Assembly: GCF_008692035.1 (NCBI RefSeq)
Contig: NZ_VTFG01000001.1
Span: 558,001 to 622,000, forward strand
From: Pseudomonas marginalis
GTDB lineage: Bacteria; Pseudomonadota; Gammaproteobacteria; Pseudomonadales; Pseudomonadaceae
Reading direction: 5' to 3'
Length of the DNA stretch: 64,000 nt
Positions 8,997 to 18,124 of the stretch are shown piece by piece (positions within the stretch are counted from its first letter, which is position 1; each line of letters opens with the position of its first letter). The position numbers and the translations under genes were made by a program. The notes beneath the pieces are model-generated. The model searched no databases. It had not been told where the DNA came from and worked only from the letters and a program-made list of their open reading frames with translations.

Positions 8997-10124
8997 TTAG
9001 AGATTGCGTGAGATGACCATGCGTTGAATATCGCTGGTGCCTTCGTAAATCTGGCAGACCCGCACATCGCGGTAGATCCGCTCCACGGGGAAGTCGCTCA
9101 GGTAACCGTAACCGCCGAGGGTTTGCAAGGCGGCGGAGCAGACTTTCTCAGCCATTTCCGAGGCGAACAGCTTGGCCATGGAAGCTTCGACCAACGCCGG
9201 CTTGCCGCTGTCCCGCAGGGCGGCGGCGTAGTGCACCATCTGCCGCGCCACGGCGATTTGCGTGGCCATGTCCGCCAGGCGAAAGGCCACGGCCTGATGC
9301 TCAATGATCGGTTTGCCGAAGCTTTCGCGCTCGCGGGCGTAGTCGCGTGCAGCCTCAAACGCGGCGCGGGCCATGCCTACCGATTGCGAGGCGATGCCGA
9401 CGCGACCGCCTTCAAGGTTGGCCAGGGCGATCCTGTAGCCCTCGCCCTCCTCCCCAAGGCGGTTGGCCACCGGCACCTTTACATCCTCGAACAGGATCTG
9501 GCAGGTATCGGAGGCATGCTGGCCGAGCTTGTCCTCGACCCGCGCCACGCTGTAGCCCGGCGAATCGGTGGGCACGATAAACGCGCTGATCCCACGCTTA
9601 CCCGCTGCGGGGTCAGTCACCGCGAACACAATCACCACCCCGGCATTCTGGCCGGAGGTGATGAACTGTTTGCAGCCATTGAGCACGTAATGATCGCCTT
9701 CACGGCGTGCACGGGTTTTCAGGCCACTGGCATCCGAACCGGCTTGCGGCTCAGTCAGGGCGAAAGCACCGAGCATGGCGCCGCTGGCCAGGGGCTTGAG
9801 GAATTGTTCTTTCTGCTGATCGTTGCCGAAGCTCAGGATCGGCACGCAGCCCACCGAGTTGTGCACGCTCATGATGGTGGAGCAGGCGCCGTCACCGGCG
9901 GCGATTTCCTCCAGGGCCATGGCGTAGGCCAGGTAACCGGTGGCGCACCCGCCCCACTGTTCGGGTACCAGCATGCCGAAAAAGCCCAGTTCGGCCATCT
10001 CGCCGATGGCTTCCTTGGGAAAGCGGTGCTCACGGTCCCACTCGGCGGCAAACGGTTTGAGCCGCTCCTGGGCAAATTGCCGGGCGGCGTCGCTGATTTG
10101 CAGTTGTTCGTCATTGGGCAGCAT
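8997..10124 (-). CDS. Acyl-CoA dehydrogenase, probably 2-methylbutyryl-CoA dehydrogenase
   Basis: 375-residue FAD-dependent acyl-CoA dehydrogenase. It has the flavin/substrate segment [21 protein letters not shown] and a C-terminal [17 protein letters not shown] in which Glu361 is the expected catalytic base. It lies in a four-gene minus-strand block with SDR, thiolase and hydratase, the arrangement that converts 2-methylbutyryl-CoA to propionyl-CoA and acetyl-CoA. It is a paralogue of the dehydrogenase at 6977. The substrate call rests on gene context. Confidence 0.87.
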   Translation of the reverse strand: MLPNDEQLQISDAARQFAQERLKPFAAEWDREHRFPKEAIGEMAELGFFGMLVPEQWGGCATGYLAYAMALEEIAAGDGACSTIMSVHNSVGCVPILSFGNDQQKEQFLKPLASGAMLGAFALTEPQAGSDASGLKTRARREGDHYVLNGCKQFITSGQNAGVVIVFAVTDPAAGKRGISAFIVPTDSPGYSVARVEDKLGQHASDTCQILFEDVKVPVANRLGEEGEGYRIALANLEGGRVGIASQSVGMARAAFEAARDYARERESFGKPIIEHQAVAFRLADMATQIAVARQMVHYAAALRDSGKPALVEASMAKLFASEMAEKVCSAALQTLGGYGYLSDFPVERIYRDVRVCQIYEGTSDIQRMVISRNL

Positions 10125-10136
10125 TGGGCTCAGTCC

Positions 10137-11321
10137 TTAATACAGGCATTCGACGGCCATGGCCGTGGCTTCACCGCCGCCGATACAAATGGCGGCGACG
10201 CCCCGCTTGAGGCCTTTCTGGCGCAGGGCCGAGAGCAGAGTGACCAGGATCCGCGCGCCGGACGCGCCAATCGGGTGGCCCAGGGCGCAGGCACCGCCGT
10301 GGACATTGACCTTGGCGTGGGGGATTTCCAGCTTGCTCATGGTCACCAGGCTGACCACGGCAAAGGCTTCGTTGATTTCGAACAGATCGACGTTGTCGAG
10401 GCTCCAGCCGGTCTTGCTCATCAGCTTGCGAATCGCGCCCACCGGCGCCACCGGAAACAGCCCCGGTTCATCGGCAAACGCCGCATGCCCGTGGATCACC
10501 GCCAGCGGCTTGAGCCCACGCTTTTGCGCCTCGGACTCACGCATCAGCAGCAACGCTGCCGCGCCGTCGGAAATCGAGCTGGAATTGGCCGCCGTCACGG
10601 TGCCGCCTTCGCGGAACGCCGGTTTGAGGCCGGGGATTTTTTCCGGCCTGGCCTTGGGCGGTTGTTCGTCATGCAGGATGGTTTTCTGCTCTTTGCCGAC
10701 GGTGACCTGTACCGGGACAATTTCGGCGGCGAAGCTGCCATGGGTGATTGCCTCCTGCGCACGGGTCAGCGACGCGATGGCAAACGCATCCTGCGCCTCA
10801 CGGCTGAAGCCGTTGAGCTGCGCGCACTCCTCGGCAAAGGTGCCCATCAGGCGGCCCTTTTCATACGCATCTTCCAGGCCGTCAAGGAACATGTGATCGA
10901 TGACGCGGCCATGGCCCATGCGATAGCCGCTGCGTGCGCGGTCCAGCAGGTAGGGCGCGTTGGACATGCTTTCCATGCCGCCGGCGATCACCACGTCGAC
11001 GCTGCCGGCCAGCAGGGAATCATGGGCGAGGATCGCCGCTTCCATGCCCGAGCCGCACATCTTGTTGAGGGTGGTGCAACGCGTGGACTTATCCAACCCG
11101 GCGCCCAAGGCGGCTTGACGCGCAGGCGCCTGGCCCAGGCCGGCCGGCAGCACGCACCCAAACAACACTTCATCCACGGCATCGGCGGCGATGCCGGCAC
11201 GCTCGACCGCCGCTCGGATGGCGGCAGAGCCCAGTTGCGGTGCGGTGAGGCCCTTGAGGTCGCCCTGGAACCCGCCCATGGGCGTGCGCACGGCGCTGAC
11301 AATCACGATGGGATCATTCAT
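10137..11321 (-). CDS. Acetyl-CoA C-acyltransferase (thiolase)
   Basis: 394-residue thiolase. The nucleophilic cysteine lies in LNKMCGSGMEAAI (Cys89), and the C-terminal catalytic segments are NVHGGACALGHPIGASG and CIGGGEATAMAVE. The length and motif order are those of biosynthetic/degradative class II thiolases. Between the SDR (2-methyl-3-hydroxybutyryl-CoA dehydrogenase type) and the acyl-CoA dehydrogenase, it would cleave 2-methylacetoacetyl-CoA to acetyl-CoA and propionyl-CoA. Spacings to neighbours are 12 bases on both sides. Confidence 0.92.
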   Translation of the reverse strand: MNDPIVIVSAVRTPMGGFQGDLKGLTAPQLGSAAIRAAVERAGIAADAVDEVLFGCVLPAGLGQAPARQAALGAGLDKSTRCTTLNKMCGSGMEAAILAHDSLLAGSVDVVIAGGMESMSNAPYLLDRARSGYRMGHGRVIDHMFLDGLEDAYEKGRLMGTFAEECAQLNGFSREAQDAFAIASLTRAQEAITHGSFAAEIVPVQVTVGKEQKTILHDEQPPKARPEKIPGLKPAFREGGTVTAANSSSISDGAAALLLMRESEAQKRGLKPLAVIHGHAAFADEPGLFPVAPVGAIRKLMSKTGWSLDNVDLFEINEAFAVVSLVTMSKLEIPHAKVNVHGGACALGHPIGASGARILVTLLSALRQKGLKRGVAAICIGGGEATAMAVECLY

Positions 11322-11333
11322 GGCTCATCCTCC

Positions 11334-12101
11334 TTACTTGGCCGCCATGCGCAAGGCGCCGTCGAGACGGATCACCTCGCCGTTGAGCATGCTGTTTTCA
11401 ATGATGTGCCGCACCAGCGCGGCGTATTCGGCAGGCTTGCCCAGGCGTGGCGGGAACGGCACGCCGGCGGCCAGGGAGTCGCGTACTTCCGGGGTCATGC
11501 CGGCCATCATCGGGGTTTCGAAAATGCCCGGGGCGATGGTCATCACGCGAATGCCGAAGCGCGCCAGCTCCCGTGCGGCGGGCAGGGTCAGGCTGGCTAT
11601 CGCGCCTTTGGACGCCGCATAAGCGGCCTGCCCGATCTGCCCGTCGAACGCAGCCACCGAAGCGGTGTTGATGATCACCCCGCGCTCGCCGTCGGTGTTC
11701 GCTTCCGTTTCGGCGATCGCCGCCGCCGCCAGGCGCAGCAGGTTAAAGCTGCCGATCAGGTTGACGTTGATCACCTGGGCAAAGCTGGCCAGCCCATGGG
11801 GGCCAGTCTTGCCGAGGATCTTTTCACCGCGCACCACCCCCGCGCAGTTGACCAAGCCATGCAATCCGCCAAACGCCGCGACCGTTGCCTGCACGGCGGC
11901 TTCGGCTGCGGCCTCCTGGCTGATATCCGCCACTGCGCTGCGGGCGTTGTCGCCGAGCTGCCTGGCCTTGGCCGCCACGGCGTCGGCATTCAAATCCACC
12001 AGCATGACCTTGGCGCCGGCCGCGACCAGCATATCTGCGGTGGCCGCACCGAGGCCGGAAGCGCCGCCGCTGACCAGAAAAACCTTGTTCTCAATCTGCA
12101 T
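11334..12101 (-). CDS. SDR-family 3-hydroxyacyl-CoA dehydrogenase (2-methyl-3-hydroxybutyryl-CoA type)
   Basis: 255-residue classical short-chain dehydrogenase, the size of HSD17B10-like enzymes. The nucleotide-binding glycine motif is [16 protein letters not shown]. An Asp after the second beta strand (LVDLNADAV) predicts NAD preference. The [20 protein letters not shown] segment carries the catalytic Ser and the Tyr of YxxxK (AYAASK). The start at 12101 (MQIENKVFL) is preferred because a longer in-frame start at 12200 adds a basic stretch foreign to the family. It is the first gene of the isoleucine-type block. Confidence 0.9.
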   Translation of the reverse strand: MQIENKVFLVSGGASGLGAATADMLVAAGAKVMLVDLNADAVAAKARQLGDNARSAVADISQEAAAEAAVQATVAAFGGLHGLVNCAGVVRGEKILGKTGPHGLASFAQVINVNLIGSFNLLRLAAAAIAETEANTDGERGVIINTASVAAFDGQIGQAAYAASKGAIASLTLPAARELARFGIRVMTIAPGIFETPMMAGMTPEVRDSLAAGVPFPPRLGKPAEYAALVRHIIENSMLNGEVIRLDGALRMAAK

Positions 12102-12181
12102 TATTGTTTCCTTGAACGGTCGAGATCGTCGAAATAGTCGCTCTGCAACGCCACGGCAGCAATGGTCAAAGCCTTCAACAT

Positions 12182-12230
12182 GGCTGACTGGTTTGGCCAA
12201 TCATCGACCGCGCTGATCGTCCGGTCAGCC
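12182..12230. promoter_or_regulatory. Inverted repeat GGCTGACTGG / CCGGTCAGCC in divergent intergenic region
   Basis: Two 10-base arms (12182-12191 and 12221-12230), complementary at 9 of 10 positions, lie between the minus-strand acyl-CoA operon start (12101) and the plus-strand bestrophin gene (12302). A palindrome TTGGCCAA is nested between them. The position suits a control region for one or both divergent units; no regulator is assignable. Confidence 0.25.
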
Positions 12231-12301
12231 CAAGCGATTGGACGTGCGCAGTGCAAGCTCCTAACCTGAGGGCCTGCGCCACCGAAGAAGTCCTCCCCGC
12301 G

Positions 12302-13195
12302 ATGATCGTACGTCCCAAACCGAACCTGCTGGGCATCCTGTTTTCCCTCAAGGGCTCGATTGCCAAGCGCATCGCCCTGCGCAGCCTGCTGGTCACGCTG
12401 CTGGCGTCGGTGATCGTGTTGGTGGAAACCCTGCACCCGGCCTATTTCTCCAAGGTCAACGCCACGCCCTTTACGTTGCTCGGGCTGTCGCTGTCGATCT
12501 TCATGAGTTTTCGCAATAACGCCTGCTATGACCGCTGGTGGGAAGGCCGCAAGCAACTGGGGCAGATGATCATCGAGGTGCGCTCGCTGATTCGCGAGAC
12601 CCAGGTGCTCACTGACCCGACGGAGCGTGGGCGCCTGCTACGGGGCCTGGGCGGCTTCGCCCACGGGCTGGTCGCGCGCTTGCGCCACGAAGACGAAGCC
12701 CGGGCGATCCAGCCCTGGGCCAGTGTGGAAGCGAGTCATCCCAACCTGCCTGACCGGGTGCTGCAACAGATTGGCGCGGGATTTTCCGCCCTGGCCGAGC
12801 AAGGCGCCCTCAGCGAATGGCGTTACACCCAGTTGGAAACCCGCCTGGTCAGCCTCAGCCAGGTACAGGCCGCGTGCGAGCGCATCAAAAGCACACCGCT
12901 GCCCTTCCCCTACACCTTGCTGCTGCACCGCACCATTTACCTGTTCTGCATCCTCTTGCCGTTCGCCATGGCCGAACCCCTGGGCTGGCTGACGCCGGTG
13001 TTTACCGCCATTGTCAGCTACACCTTCTTCGGCCTCGATGAGATCGGCGACGACCTGGAAGACCCTTTCGGCTTTGACGAAAACGACCTGCCCTGCAATG
13101 CGATCCTGCGCACCCTGGAGCGTGAGCTGCTGGCCGCCCTCGGCGAAACCGACCTGCCGCCGGCCCTGGAACCGGTGGAATACGTGCTGACCTGA
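12302..13195 (+). CDS. Bestrophin-like (UPF0187/YneE family) membrane channel
   Basis: 297-residue protein of the bacterial bestrophin family, which are small pentameric ion channels of the inner membrane. Visible features are an N-terminal helix after MIVRPKPNLLGILFSLKGS, the family segment FRNNACYDRWWEGRK around residue 67, a C-terminal pair of hydrophobic helices (RTIYLFCILLPFAMAEPLG), and the signature FFGLDEIGDDLEDPFG followed by NDLP. The start at 12302 matches family N-termini; an upstream in-frame start at 12251 is less likely. Confidence 0.85.
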   Translation: MIVRPKPNLLGILFSLKGSIAKRIALRSLLVTLLASVIVLVETLHPAYFSKVNATPFTLLGLSLSIFMSFRNNACYDRWWEGRKQLGQMIIEVRSLIRETQVLTDPTERGRLLRGLGGFAHGLVARLRHEDEARAIQPWASVEASHPNLPDRVLQQIGAGFSALAEQGALSEWRYTQLETRLVSLSQVQAACERIKSTPLPFPYTLLLHRTIYLFCILLPFAMAEPLGWLTPVFTAIVSYTFFGLDEIGDDLEDPFGFDENDLPCNAILRTLERELLAALGETDLPPALEPVEYVLT

Positions 13196-13266
13196 TGCGG
13201 GTTTGACACCTGCCGTGGTCTGGCCGAAGCTTGCGGCTTTGCTTCTTCAGCTTTTCGGACGCCTGC

Positions 13267-14325
13267 ATGTCAAAGTCACGCCGTTACTCCATCGTCGGCC
13301 TGTGCGCCCTGTTGTTGATTGTGCTGATCACCTGGTATTTCTCCCGCTCCGCCCAGGTGGCCGTGCCTCCTGCCATTGCCCACGGTTACTCAAAAGCCTT
13401 GAAACAGGCGCATAACGGCGAGCCGGGCGCCGCGCGCGTGCTGTATCAGCAATTGGGCCGGCCGGACCTGTCACCCGAGCGCCGCGCCGCGCTGCATGCC
13501 GAACTGCCCAACTACCCCAGCCCCCAGGCCTTGAAGCTCGCCGACAAAGACCTCACCAGCGACGCCCCGCAGGTGCGCGAAGCGGCCATCCACAGCATTG
13601 TCGGCCTGGTGCCCAGCGGCCAGCGCACCCTGCTGCTCGGCCCGGTGCTCGATGATCCCGAACAAAGCGTGCGCTTTGCCGCCGCCAATGCCCTGCTCGG
13701 CCTGTCGCCCGACACCTTGGGCCTGTATTTCGGGCCATTGCAGCAGGTATTGGACGAGTTCGTGAAAAAGCTCAAGGCCCAGCCGGAAACAGCTGAAGGC
13801 TGGATTCAACTGGCGCGCCTGTACATTCACAGCGCCCTGCTGCCTGAAGCGCAAAACGCCTTGGAACAGGCCATGCGCTTGCAGCCGGATAACCTGCAAG
13901 CGGTGGTGGCGCAGATCGAGTTGCTGGATAAACAGGGCAAGACCGATGAGTCCCGCCAACTGCTGGCCCGGCAACTGGCGGCGCACCCTGAGTCGGCTTA
14001 CCTGCAACATGCCCTGGGTATGTGGCTGTTGCACCATGGCGAGCGCCCCTATGCGCTGCTCGGCCTGTCCAAGGCCGTGGAGCTGGAACCGGACAATCAG
14101 GATTACCGCTACGACCTCGCCACGACCCTGCATGCCCAGCAGGAGTTGGAAGCGGCCCAGCGCCAGTTGGAGGAAATCGTCCAGCGTCACCCGGCCAATC
14201 GCAAGGCGCGGGTGCTGTTGGTCAACTATTGGAAAGAAAGCGGCCAATTGCAGAATGTGCAGGTGCTGCTCGCCCAGCTCGAACAGCAAAACCCTGACGA
14301 TCCGGCACTGCAGCAAGGCCTGTAG
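13267..14325 (+). CDS. Membrane-anchored TPR protein
   Basis: 352 residues. A single N-terminal hydrophobic helix (IVGLCALLLIVLITWYFS, residues 9-26) anchors or exports the protein. A HEAT-like helical segment around residues 90-150 is followed by tandem tetratricopeptide-like repeats in the second half (for example PETAEGWIQLARLYIHSALL and PESAYLQHALGMWLLHHGER). It resembles the TPR half of cytochrome c biogenesis CcmI/CycH-type proteins only in architecture. No catalytic motif was found, and a scaffold role in the periplasm is the most that can be said. No cytochrome biogenesis genes are adjacent. Confidence 0.7.
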   Translation: MSKSRRYSIVGLCALLLIVLITWYFSRSAQVAVPPAIAHGYSKALKQAHNGEPGAARVLYQQLGRPDLSPERRAALHAELPNYPSPQALKLADKDLTSDAPQVREAAIHSIVGLVPSGQRTLLLGPVLDDPEQSVRFAAANALLGLSPDTLGLYFGPLQQVLDEFVKKLKAQPETAEGWIQLARLYIHSALLPEAQNALEQAMRLQPDNLQAVVAQIELLDKQGKTDESRQLLARQLAAHPESAYLQHALGMWLLHHGERPYALLGLSKAVELEPDNQDYRYDLATTLHAQQELEAAQRQLEEIVQRHPANRKARVLLVNYWKESGQLQNVQVLLAQLEQQNPDDPALQQGL

Positions 14326-14436
14326 GCACAATAATCGCGCATCAGTTTGAACCGCCACAAAGCGCTACGGTCAAGAGAACATGGCGCGTCCACCTGGATG
14401 CGCATCCTCTACTCGTATGTGACCTGAGGGCACTTC

Positions 14437-15939
14437 TTGTCTACATCCAAAGCGTTGTTAACCGAAAAAGCAGCCATCGGCATCGAAGGTCTCGACGACA
14501 TTCTTGCCGGAGGTCTATCGCGCAGCCACCTGTTCCTGCTGGAAGGCGAACCGGGTACCGGTAAAACTACGGTCGCCCTGCACTTCCTGCAGGCCGGGGC
14601 GAAAGCGGGTGAGCGAACGCTCTACATCACACTGTCCGAAACCGAGCGTGAGTTGCGCCAGGGCGCCGAGTCCCACGGTTGGGACCTGGACGACAATATT
14701 CATATCTTCGAACTGACCCCGCCGGAAAGCCTGCTGGATGCCGAGCATCAGCAGAGCCTGCTGTACTCTTCGGACCTGGAGCTGGGCGAAGCAACCCGGC
14801 AGATCTTCGAAGTGGTGGAACGGGTCAAGCCGACCCGAGTGGTCATCGACAGCCTCTCGGAAATCCGCCTGCTCGCGCAAAGCTCGCTGCGCTATCGCCG
14901 CCAGATCCTGGCGATCAAGCATTACTTCGTGCGCTACGACGCCACCGTGCTGCTGCTCGACGACCTGACCACCGAATCCCTCGACAAAACCGTGCACAGC
15001 GTGGCCCACGGGGTGATTCGCCTGGAAGAACTGACCCCCAACTACGGCGCCGAACGCCGTCGCGTGCGGGTGGTGAAATATCGCGGGCAGAAATATCGGG
15101 GTGGGTTTCACGACTTCACCATCATGCACGATGGCATTCACGTATTCCCGCGCCTGGTCGCCGCCGAGCATCGTGGCGGTTACATACGCCAGACCTTGAG
15201 CAGCGGCATTCGCGAGCTGGATGCCCTGATGGGCGGCGGCGTCGAGACCGGCTCCAGCAGCCTGATTCTCGGCCCGGCCGGTACCGGCAAGTCGCTGATC
15301 TCGATGATCTTCGCCGCAGCGGCGGTAGGCCGTGGCGAAAAGGCCGCGCTGTTTATCTTCGATGAAGAATTGGGTTTGCTGTTCGAGCGCATGAACAATA
15401 TGGGCATCGACCTCGCCGCCCTGCAGGCCACCGGCAACCTGCTGATCGAACAGGTGGACGCGGCCGAGCTGTCCCCCGGCGAGTTTTCCCACCGCGTGCG
15501 CCGTTGTGTGGACGAGCGCGGGATCAAGACGGTGGTCATCGACAGTATCAATGGCTACCAGGCGGCAATGCCGGAAGAAAACGCGCTGATCCTGCATATG
15601 CATGAACTGCTGCTGTACCTCAACCGCCGTGGCGCGGCGACGTTCATGACCGTTGCGCAACATGGACTGGTCGGCGACATGCAGGCCCCTGTCGACATCA
15701 CTTACCTGGCCGACACCGTGATTCTGCTGCGTTATTTCGAGGCGTTGGGCAAGGTGCGCCGCGCCATCTCGATTATCAAGAAACGCACCGGCGCCCATGA
15801 GTCGACTATCCGTGAATACCGTATCAGCAGCCGTGGCATGACCGTCGGAGAACCGCTGGACAATTTCCAAGGGGTTTTGCGCGGCATCCCGACCTACATG
15901 GGCGCCGGTTCGCCTTTGCTCAAGGATGAGGGCGTGTGA
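14437..15939 (+). CDS. KaiC-like double-domain ATPase
   Basis: 500-residue RecA-like ATPase with two tandem KaiC domains. Domain I has Walker A GEPGTGKTT (Lys43), a catalytic Glu pair region LSETERE and Walker B VVIDSLSE. Domain II has Walker A GPAGTGKSL (Lys285), FDEELG and VVIDSINGYQ. The start is a TTG at 14437 with GAGG about 8 bases upstream. The next gene overlaps its stop (GTGA) and encodes a hybrid histidine kinase. In cyanobacteria KaiC is the clock autokinase; pseudomonad homologues lack the KaiA partner and are better seen as stress or signalling ATPases. No kaiA or kaiB lies in this window. Confidence 0.9.
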   Translation: MSTSKALLTEKAAIGIEGLDDILAGGLSRSHLFLLEGEPGTGKTTVALHFLQAGAKAGERTLYITLSETERELRQGAESHGWDLDDNIHIFELTPPESLLDAEHQQSLLYSSDLELGEATRQIFEVVERVKPTRVVIDSLSEIRLLAQSSLRYRRQILAIKHYFVRYDATVLLLDDLTTESLDKTVHSVAHGVIRLEELTPNYGAERRRVRVVKYRGQKYRGGFHDFTIMHDGIHVFPRLVAAEHRGGYIRQTLSSGIRELDALMGGGVETGSSSLILGPAGTGKSLISMIFAAAAVGRGEKAALFIFDEELGLLFERMNNMGIDLAALQATGNLLIEQVDAAELSPGEFSHRVRRCVDERGIKTVVIDSINGYQAAMPEENALILHMHELLLYLNRRGAATFMTVAQHGLVGDMQAPVDITYLADTVILLRYFEALGKVRRAISIIKKRTGAHESTIREYRISSRGMTVGEPLDNFQGVLRGIPTYMGAGSPLLKDEGV

Positions 15940-17606
15940 CCACCATTTCACCTGTATCCGAACGCGCAATCGTCCTGGCGCCCATGGGCCGTGATGGTTC
16001 GTTGGCGCTGATGATGCTCAAGGAAGCCGGCTACACCGGCATGGTTGCCAGCAGCCTGCCCGCATTGTGCGAGGCCGTGGAGCAAGGCGCCGGCATGCTG
16101 ATCATCGCAGCCGAAGCCCTGCGCGGCGCGGACCTGGAGCCCCTGCTGGAATACCTGCACCAGCAGCCCGCCTGGTCCGACCTGCCCATCGTGCTGATGA
16201 CCCATCACGGCGGCAGCGAGCAGAACGGTTCATCCCACCTCAGCGGCCTGCTGGGCAACGTGACGTTCCTGGAGCGCCCCTTCCACCCCGTGACGCTGAT
16301 CAGCCTGGTGAGCGCCGCCCTGCGCGGACGGCGTCGGCAATATGAGGCACGGGACAGGTTGATCGACCTGAGCGAGAGCGAACTGCGCCTGCAGCGCACC
16401 CTTGAGACGCTGGAACAGCAAGTCGAAGAACGCACGGCGCAGTTGCGCAGCAACGAAGAAGCCTTGCGCCAATCCCAGAAGATGGAAGCCGTCGGCCAGT
16501 TGACCGGCGGTATCGCCCATGACTTCAACAACATGCTCACCGGTATTATTGGCAGCCTGGAGCTGCTGCGAAGGCGCGTGTCCCGCGGCAAGCTGGATGA
16601 TCTGGACAGCCTGATCGACCTCGGCGTGACCTCCGCCAACCGCGCCGCCGGCCTCACCCACCGCCTGCTGGCGTTCTCGCGGCGCCAGTCGCTGGACTCC
16701 AAGCCGGTACAGATCAACCAACTGGTGACCTCCATGGGCGAGCTGCTGCAACGCAGCCTCAACGAAAGCATCGCCTTGGACATGCGCCTGGACACTCAGT
16801 TGTGGACCGCCGAGGCCGACCCCAATCAACTGGAAAGTGCCCTGCTCAACCTGGCGCTCAACGCCCGGGATGCCATGCCGAGTGGGGGCCGCCTGGTTGT
16901 CGAAACCTGCAACCGTCACCTCGACAGCGTCTTCACCGCCGCCTACGGCACGCTCAAGCCCGGCGACTACGTGGAACTGAGTGTCAGCGACACCGGCTGC
17001 GGCATTCCGGAAAGCCTGTTGGGCCGGGTATTCGACCCCTTCTTTACCACCAAGCCCATTGGCCAGGGCACCGGCCTGGGCTTGTCGATGATCTACGGTT
17101 TCGCGCGCCAATCGCGGGGCCATGTAACCCTCCATAGCGAGGTAGGCAAAGGCACCACGGTGAGCCTGTTCCTGCCACGTTTTGTCGGCGAAATCACCCC
17201 CGATGTGACCGTGGACCCTGCCCTGTTGCCGATCGCCAACAGGGGGGAAACCGTGCTGATCGTCGAGGACGACCCGGCGGTGCGCGTGCTGGTCAGCCAG
17301 GTATTGAGTGAGCTGGGCTACGCCTTTGTCGAAGCGGGCGATGCCGATGGCGCACTGCCGATTATCGAATCCAGCCAGCGCATTGACCTGATGATCAGTG
17401 ACGTCGGCTTGCCCGGCATGAATGGACGCCAACTGGCAGAGATAGGCAGGCAGGTTCGTCCGGACCTGAAGGTGCTGTTTATTACCGGATATGCCGAGCA
17501 TGCGGCGGTGCGTGGTGGGTTCCTGGATCCGGGGATGCAGTTGATCACCAAGCCGTTTACCTTTGATTTGTTGACGGCGAAGGTGCGGGAGATGATTCGG
17601 GCGTAA
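15936..17606 (+). CDS. Hybrid histidine kinase with N-terminal pseudo-receiver and C-terminal receiver
   Basis: 556 residues, no transmembrane helix. Residues about 1-125 look like a receiver fold with poor conservation. A short coiled coil (LQRTLETLEQQVEERTAQL) then leads into HisKA with the phospho-acceptor His195 in GGIAHDFNNMLTG. The HATPase domain includes NLALNARDAMPSGG and GTGLGLSMIYG. The C-terminal receiver has Asp489 in MISDVGLPGMNG. The HDFNN-type H-box is that of the HPK4-like class. It starts on GTG overlapping the kaiC-like stop, so the two products are coupled and probably act in one pathway. Confidence 0.88.
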   Translation: MTTISPVSERAIVLAPMGRDGSLALMMLKEAGYTGMVASSLPALCEAVEQGAGMLIIAAEALRGADLEPLLEYLHQQPAWSDLPIVLMTHHGGSEQNGSSHLSGLLGNVTFLERPFHPVTLISLVSAALRGRRRQYEARDRLIDLSESELRLQRTLETLEQQVEERTAQLRSNEEALRQSQKMEAVGQLTGGIAHDFNNMLTGIIGSLELLRRRVSRGKLDDLDSLIDLGVTSANRAAGLTHRLLAFSRRQSLDSKPVQINQLVTSMGELLQRSLNESIALDMRLDTQLWTAEADPNQLESALLNLALNARDAMPSGGRLVVETCNRHLDSVFTAAYGTLKPGDYVELSVSDTGCGIPESLLGRVFDPFFTTKPIGQGTGLGLSMIYGFARQSRGHVTLHSEVGKGTTVSLFLPRFVGEITPDVTVDPALLPIANRGETVLIVEDDPAVRVLVSQVLSELGYAFVEAGDADGALPIIESSQRIDLMISDVGLPGMNGRQLAEIGRQVRPDLKVLFITGYAEHAAVRGGFLDPGMQLITKPFTFDLLTAKVREMIRA

Positions 17607-17631
17607 ATGGCCATTAGCCAAGCAGTGTCAT

Positions 17632-17652
17632 TCAGGCTCAGGAAGAGCCTGA
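17632..17652. terminator. Hairpin between convergent signalling genes
   Basis: Inverted repeat TCAGGCTC (17632-17639) and GAGCCTGA (17645-17652) around a 5-base loop, in the 62-base gap between the stops of the plus-strand hybrid kinase and the minus-strand receiver. There is no long T-run, so intrinsic termination is possible but not assured. Confidence 0.4.
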
Positions 17653-17668
17653 TTCACCACTTGGCCCT

Positions 17669-18046
17669 TCAGGCCAACAAACGCTGTATATGCTCCTGCA
17701 AGGTATCCAGGTCAAACGGCTTGGCCAGGATCGGCGCATTGCGCGTGATCGGGCTGTTGCAGTCGAGAATTTCCTGGGGGTAGCCGCTGATAAAGATCAC
17801 TTTCAATTCCGGGCGCAACTTGATGGCCGGCTCAGCGATCTGCACGCCGGAAATCCCACCGGGCAAACGGTAGTCGGTGACCATCAGGTCCAAGTGTGGC
17901 TTGGTGGCGAGGATTTCAAAGGCCTGCTCCCCGTTGATCGCCTTCAATACCCGATACCCCAGGCCGGCCAGGTACTCACCCAGCACAAACATAATGGATT
18001 CGTCGTCCTCGACGATCAGTACGACATCTTGTGCATCTTCACTCAT
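17669..18046 (-). CDS. Single-domain response regulator
   Basis: 125-residue stand-alone CheY-like receiver. The acidic pocket is IVEDDES (residues 11-17). The phospho-acceptor Asp lies in LMVTDYRLPGG. The switch segment is FISGYPQE and the conserved Lys is in LAKPF. The start at 18046 (MSEDAQDVV) is chosen over an earlier in-frame ATG at 18076 because it begins just before the domain and has AAAGG upstream. It has no output domain and is the last gene of a minus-strand signalling array. Confidence 0.87.
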   Translation of the reverse strand: MSEDAQDVVLIVEDDESIMFVLGEYLAGLGYRVLKAINGEQAFEILATKPHLDLMVTDYRLPGGISGVQIAEPAIKLRPELKVIFISGYPQEILDCNSPITRNAPILAKPFDLDTLQEHIQRLLA

Positions 18047-18124
18047 GGGAAGCCTTTGTCCGGTCAATTGCTGCAATTACGACCATGGGGTCACGTAGAG
18101 GTTGCGTCGGGGTGACGATTGATT

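Noticed and set aside
9024..12137. An uninterrupted 1037-codon plus-strand frame across the acyl-CoA dehydrogenase and thiolase genes
   Set aside because: It is antisense to three genes with clear catalytic motifs, has no recognisable domain, and is explained by high GC at third positions that removes stop codons from the opposite strand.
14437..15939. Circadian clock system
   Set aside because: KaiC-like protein alone, with no KaiA or KaiB gene nearby; KaiC-like ATPases outside cyanobacteria do not by themselves indicate a clock.
14515..15969. A 484-codon minus-strand frame opposite the KaiC-like gene
   Set aside because: The sense strand encodes two intact Walker motifs; the antisense product has no motif.
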